In this document: in pieces, positions 5,519 to 8,151 of the stretch
Position numbering within the stretch: the stretch's first letter is position 1
Layout of the letters: every line of letters begins with the position of its first letter
DNA from: an uncultured Alphaproteobacteria bacterium
GTDB lineage: Bacteria > Pseudomonadota > Alphaproteobacteria > Puniceispirillales > Puniceispirillaceae
Length of the DNA: 8,151 nt
NCBI GenBank assembly: GCA_913064995.1
Contig: CAJYBL010000060.1
Coordinates: 1-8,151 of the forward strand
Direction of reading: 5' to 3'
Made by a program: the position numbers and the translations under genes
The notes under the pieces: generated by a model
Databases searched by the model: none
Told to the model about the DNA's origin: nothing
The model's input: only the letters and a program-made list of their open reading frames with translations

Positions 5519-6259
5519 ATGGCAGGCCATTCCAAATTTAAGAATATCATGCATCGCAAAGGTGCGCAGGATAAAAAACGCGCCAAGGTTTTCGGTCGTC
5601 TTATTAAAGAGCTGACCGTTGCCGCCCGAAGCAGCACCGATCCTGACTCAAACCCGCGCTTGCGCTCGGCCTTAGCGGCCGCTCGCGCTGCCAACATGCC
5701 AAAGGATAATATCGAACGCGTGCTAAAACGCGCCGAGGGCGGTGAGGGTGAAAATTATGATGAAATCCGTTATGAGGGCTATGGCCCGGGTGGAACTGCG
5801 CTGATAGTTGACGCTATGACCGATAACCGGAACCGTACCGCATCAGAGGTGCGCGCCGCCTTTAATAAATTTGGCGGTTCACTTGGCGAAACCGGATCGG
5901 TTAGCTTTATGTTCGATCGGGTTGGCCAGATCATCTATCCGGCTGATGTGACCGATGCTGATACGATGTTCGAAGCGGTTCTCGAAGCCGGTGCTGAAAA
6001 TGTGGAATCCGATGAAACTGGGCATGAAGTGGTTTGCGCGCCGGATGATTTCAACGCCGTTCGTGAGGCATTGGAAACCGTATTTGGTGCGCCCGAAGAG
6101 TCGGGTCTGACATGGAAACCACAAAATTTGATCGCCGTTGATGAGGGGCAGGCCTCTACCTTGTTAAAGCTTCTTGATGCGCTTGATGATAATGACGATG
6201 TGCAGAATGTATCGTCAAATTTTGACATTTCGGATGACGTCATTGCCAAGCTTGCCTAA
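5519..6259 (+). CDS. yebC: YebC/PmpR (TACO1) family protein
   Basis: The 246-residue product is full length. It opens with MAGHSKFKNIMHRKGAQDKKRA, the near-invariant family N-terminus, which fixes the start at ATG 5519 despite a weak AAGAG ribosome binding site only three bases away. YEGYGPGG (about 87-94), TDNRNRT (102-108) and the segment FGGSLGETGSVSFMF are further family signatures; the acidic C-terminal part is typical. YebC proteins were long annotated as DNA-binding regulators (for example PmpR), but the mitochondrial homologue TACO1 and recent bacterial work support a ribosome-linked role in translating difficult, proline-rich sequences. It stands directly upstream of ruvC with only 12 bases between the yebC stop and the preferred ruvC start, a widespread arrangement, so it is probably transcribed with ruvCAB. 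The family is certain; the role in this organism is inferred. Confidence 0.96.
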   Translation: MAGHSKFKNIMHRKGAQDKKRAKVFGRLIKELTVAARSSTDPDSNPRLRSALAAARAANMPKDNIERVLKRAEGGEGENYDEIRYEGYGPGGTALIVDAMTDNRNRTASEVRAAFNKFGGSLGETGSVSFMFDRVGQIIYPADVTDADTMFEAVLEAGAENVESDETGHEVVCAPDDFNAVREALETVFGAPEESGLTWKPQNLIAVDEGQASTLLKLLDALDDNDDVQNVSSNFDISDDVIAKLA

Positions 6260-6271
6260 GTGGGGTCGATG

Positions 6272-6847
6272 ATGCGGATTCTTGGCATCGATCCCGGATT
6301 GCGATGCACCGGCTGGGGCGTTATCGCGGTTGATGGTGGGCGGTTGCAGCATATTGCCAATGGTGGAATCCAGCCCAAACCCACTCTTGACGACGCGTCA
6401 CGACTGCAAATTATTTTTGATGGGCTTTGCGACGTGATTACCCTTCATCAGCCCAATCAGGCGGCGATTGAACAGATTTTTGTTGCAAAATCAGCCGGAT
6501 CAGCGCTTCGGCTTGGCATGGCGCGCGGCGTTGGCATTCTTGCTTGTGGCGTCAATCGGCTTGGCGTTGGCGAAATTTCGGCGCGTGCGGTCAAAAAGGC
6601 TGTTGCTGGCACTGGCACTGCCGATAAAAAACAAATCCAAGATATGGTCACCCATCTGTTGGCAGTCACGGCACAAAATGCCGACGCTGCCGATGCGCTG
6701 GCAATTGCGATTGCCGCCAGCAATGAGGCTGGTACAGCGGCGTCAGTCGGGTTAGAGTTGGGCAGAGGACAAGTGACCGGTGGTCTTTCGGCGGCTATTG
6801 CAGCGGCGCTTGCCCGAGATGATGCCGGCAATGGGGGCAAGACATGA
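6272..6847 (+). CDS. ruvC: Crossover junction endodeoxyribonuclease RuvC
   Basis: RuvC cuts Holliday junctions symmetrically during homologous recombination, working with RuvAB in the cytoplasm. Numbered from ATG 6272, the four acidic catalytic residues are in place: D7 in MRILGIDPGL, E67 in AAIEQIFVAK, and D138 and D141 in NADAADALAIAI. The 191-residue length is slightly above the E. coli protein because of an Ala/Gly-rich C-terminal tail (about 154-191). Three in-frame starts are possible: GTG 6260, which touches the yebC stop, ATG 6269 and ATG 6272. GGGG at 6262-6265 lies best for ATG 6272, and that start also gives the usual N-terminus. The stop overlaps the ruvA start by ATGA, indicating translational coupling. 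Confidence 0.95.
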   Translation: MRILGIDPGLRCTGWGVIAVDGGRLQHIANGGIQPKPTLDDASRLQIIFDGLCDVITLHQPNQAAIEQIFVAKSAGSALRLGMARGVGILACGVNRLGVGEISARAVKKAVAGTGTADKKQIQDMVTHLLAVTAQNADAADALAIAIAASNEAGTAASVGLELGRGQVTGGLSAAIAAALARDDAGNGGKT

Positions 6848-7479
6848 TTGCGCAATTGCGTGGCACCATAGTGCGAACCGATGATCAGCAAACGACCCTT
6901 GATGTTCATGGGGTTGGCTATGCGGTCAATATTTCTGGTCGCACACAAGGCCAGCTTTGCACAATGGCAGGTGAGGTTACGCTTTTAACCGAAATGCAGG
7001 TTCGCGAAGACAGCATGACCTTGTTTGGCTTTCTTGATCTGGCTGAACGCGATGCGTTTCGGCTTTTGATCACGGTTCAGGGCGTTGGTGCCAAGGCGGC
7101 GATGGCGATTTTATCGGTTTTATCACCGAGCGATTTAACCAATGCCATTATCGCAGGTGACAAGGCAATGGTGGCGCGTGCCGATGGTGTTGGCCCCAAA
7201 ATTGCCCAGCGTGTGGTCAATGAACTTGGCGAGAAAATTGGCAAAATCAGCAGCGTTGGCGCGGCCTTGGCGATTGGTGATGCTGGTGCTGGTGCCGCTG
7301 GGGGCGCGGCTGGCGGGCTTGACGGTGCCGCCGCTGGATTATTTGGTGATGCGGTTTCGGCACTGGTCAATCTTGGCTATGGACGCGCCGAGGCACATAG
7401 TGCGGTAATGCGGGTTCAGGCAAAGGCTGACGGCGATAATCTTTCAGATGTGATTGCGGCGGCCTTGCGGGAGATGTGA
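6844..7479 (+). CDS. ruvA: Holliday junction branch migration protein RuvA
   Basis: RuvA tetramers clamp the four-way DNA junction and recruit the RuvB motor. The 211-residue product shows the three-domain layout. An OB-fold domain (MIAQLRGTIV, HGVGYAV) includes the acidic pin E55-D56 in VREDSM. Domain II carries two helix-hairpin-helix motifs, LLITVQGVGAKAAMAIL (74-90) and ADGVGPKIAQRVVNEL (113-128). A flexible Gly/Ala-rich linker (about 140-166) leads to a C-terminal domain III (ALVNLGYGRAEAHSAV, 173-188) that contacts RuvB. The start overlaps the ruvC stop and is preceded by GGGGG (6833-6837). Nothing is missing; the linker is somewhat more Gly/Ala-rich than in E. coli. Confidence 0.96.
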   Translation: MIAQLRGTIVRTDDQQTTLDVHGVGYAVNISGRTQGQLCTMAGEVTLLTEMQVREDSMTLFGFLDLAERDAFRLLITVQGVGAKAAMAILSVLSPSDLTNAIIAGDKAMVARADGVGPKIAQRVVNELGEKIGKISSVGAALAIGDAGAGAAGGAAGGLDGAAAGLFGDAVSALVNLGYGRAEAHSAVMRVQAKADGDNLSDVIAAALREM

Positions 7480-7481
7480 AC

Positions 7482-8151
7482 ATGACCCAATCCGATGACC
7501 CCAGCCGCCTCATTGGCGCTGATAGCCAAGAGAGAAGTGATAATGCCTTGCGGCCAACCTCACTTGCCGAATTTATTGGGCAGGGCAATGGACGGCGTAA
7601 TCTTGAAACATTCATTCATGCCGCGCGTGATCGCGGTGATGCGATGGATCACAGCCTGCTTCACGGGCCGCCGGGTCTTGGCAAAACAACCTTGGCGCAG
7701 ATTATCGCTGCTGAATTGGGTGTTGGCTTTCGGGCAACATCGGGGCCGGTGATTGCGCGGGCGGGTGATTTGGCAGCGCTGCTTACCAATTTACGGCCAC
7801 GCGATGTGTTGTTTATTGACGAAATTCATCGTCTAGCGCCCGCGGTTGAAGAAGTTCTTTATCCGGCGATGGAAGATTTTCAGCTCGATCTTATTATTGG
7901 CGAGGGGCCATCGGCGCGTTCAGTGCGGATTGATTTGCCACCATTCACGCTTGTTGGGGCCACCACAAGATCGGGGCTATTAACAACCCCGCTTCGTGAC
8001 CGGTTTGGCATTCAAATGCGGATGCAGTTTTATACCCCTGATGAATTGTCACTTATTCTGACCAAACAGGCGATCAAGCTTGAGCTTGATCTTGGCGCTG
8101 AGGGGGCGGCCGAAATTGCTGGGCGTGCGCGCGGAACGCCACGTGTGGCGG
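7482..8151 (+). CDS. ruvB: Holliday junction branch migration helicase RuvB (partial, cut by window edge)
   Basis: RuvB is the AAA+ hexameric motor that drives branch migration on RuvA-bound junctions. The window holds 223 codons, about two thirds of the usual length of roughly 340. ATG 7482 lies two bases after the ruvA stop, with GGGAG at 7469-7473 eight bases upstream, inside the ruvA end. The sequence shows LRPTSLAEFIGQ (23-34), Walker A GPPGLGKTT (62-70), Walker B LFIDEIHRL (110-118), the hairpin and substrate region around VEEVLYPAMEDFQLDLIIGEG (122-142), sensor 1 GATTR (159-163) and an arginine finger in PLRDRFG (R174). The frame is open to the right edge, so the C-terminal winged-helix domain lies outside. 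It completes a ruvC-ruvA-ruvB cluster with very short or overlapping junctions. Confidence 0.97.
   Translation, partial: MTQSDDPSRLIGADSQERSDNALRPTSLAEFIGQGNGRRNLETFIHAARDRGDAMDHSLLHGPPGLGKTTLAQIIAAELGVGFRATSGPVIARAGDLAALLTNLRPRDVLFIDEIHRLAPAVEEVLYPAMEDFQLDLIIGEGPSARSVRIDLPPFTLVGATTRSGLLTTPLRDRFGIQMRMQFYTPDELSLILTKQAIKLELDLGAEGAAEIAGRARGTPRVA

Noticed and set aside
4961..5554. Minus-strand open frame of 197 codons with a Gly-Ile-Met repeat
   Set aside because: It overlaps the coding ends of the YmdB-family gene and yebC on the other strand; its repeat is only the translation of the 12-base tandem repeats, and it shows no recognisable domain.
6260..6271. GTG start for ruvC touching the yebC stop
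   Set aside because: It adds four residues before the usual MRILGIDPG N-terminus, and GGGG at 6262-6265 lies inside it, better placed for ATG 6272. It cannot be fully excluded.

Overview
The window is ordinary, densely packed bacterial chromosome. The gene content and order point to an alphaproteobacterium of medium GC. A transketolase-GAPDH pair runs leftward, divergent from a small coiled-coil gene, zapA, a 6S RNA locus and 5-formyltetrahydrofolate cyclo-ligase. A YmdB-type phosphodiesterase, yebC and ruvC-ruvA-ruvB follow. The overall style recalls marine groups such as SAR116, but that placement is a guess; alphaproteobacteria is the part I trust.

Layout. Positions 1-563 (minus) hold the N-terminal half of glyceraldehyde-3-phosphate dehydrogenase, cut by the window edge. 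Positions 650-2626 (minus) hold a complete transketolase transcribed toward it. Positions 2627-2956 form a divergent intergenic region with candidate promoters. Positions 2957-3582 (plus) hold a ZauP-like coiled-coil gene and zapA, overlapping by ATGA. Positions of about 3590-3755 hold a 6S RNA gene (ssrS). Positions 3781-4404 hold 5-formyltetrahydrofolate cyclo-ligase, 4522-5319 a YmdB-family metallophosphoesterase and 5519-6259 YebC. Then come ruvC (6272-6847), ruvA (6844-7479) and the first two thirds of ruvB (7482 to the right edge).

How they work together. tkt and gap serve the pentose-phosphate pathway and lower glycolysis. ZauP and ZapA are expected to act as a pair on the FtsZ ring. 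6S RNA next to zapA and the folate gene repeats the zapA-ssrS-ygfA order known in E. coli. RuvC, RuvA and RuvB form the Holliday junction branch-migration and resolution complex; close spacing and one overlap suggest a single transcript and coupled translation. YebC is a translation factor often found just upstream of ruvC.

I found no mobile element, CRISPR array, toxin system, tRNA or evidently new system. The points most worth checking are the 6S RNA, the coupled zauP-zapA pair, a possible two-base frame disruption in gap at the left edge, and a 199-base gap before yebC that carries 12-base tandem repeats and a long hairpin.
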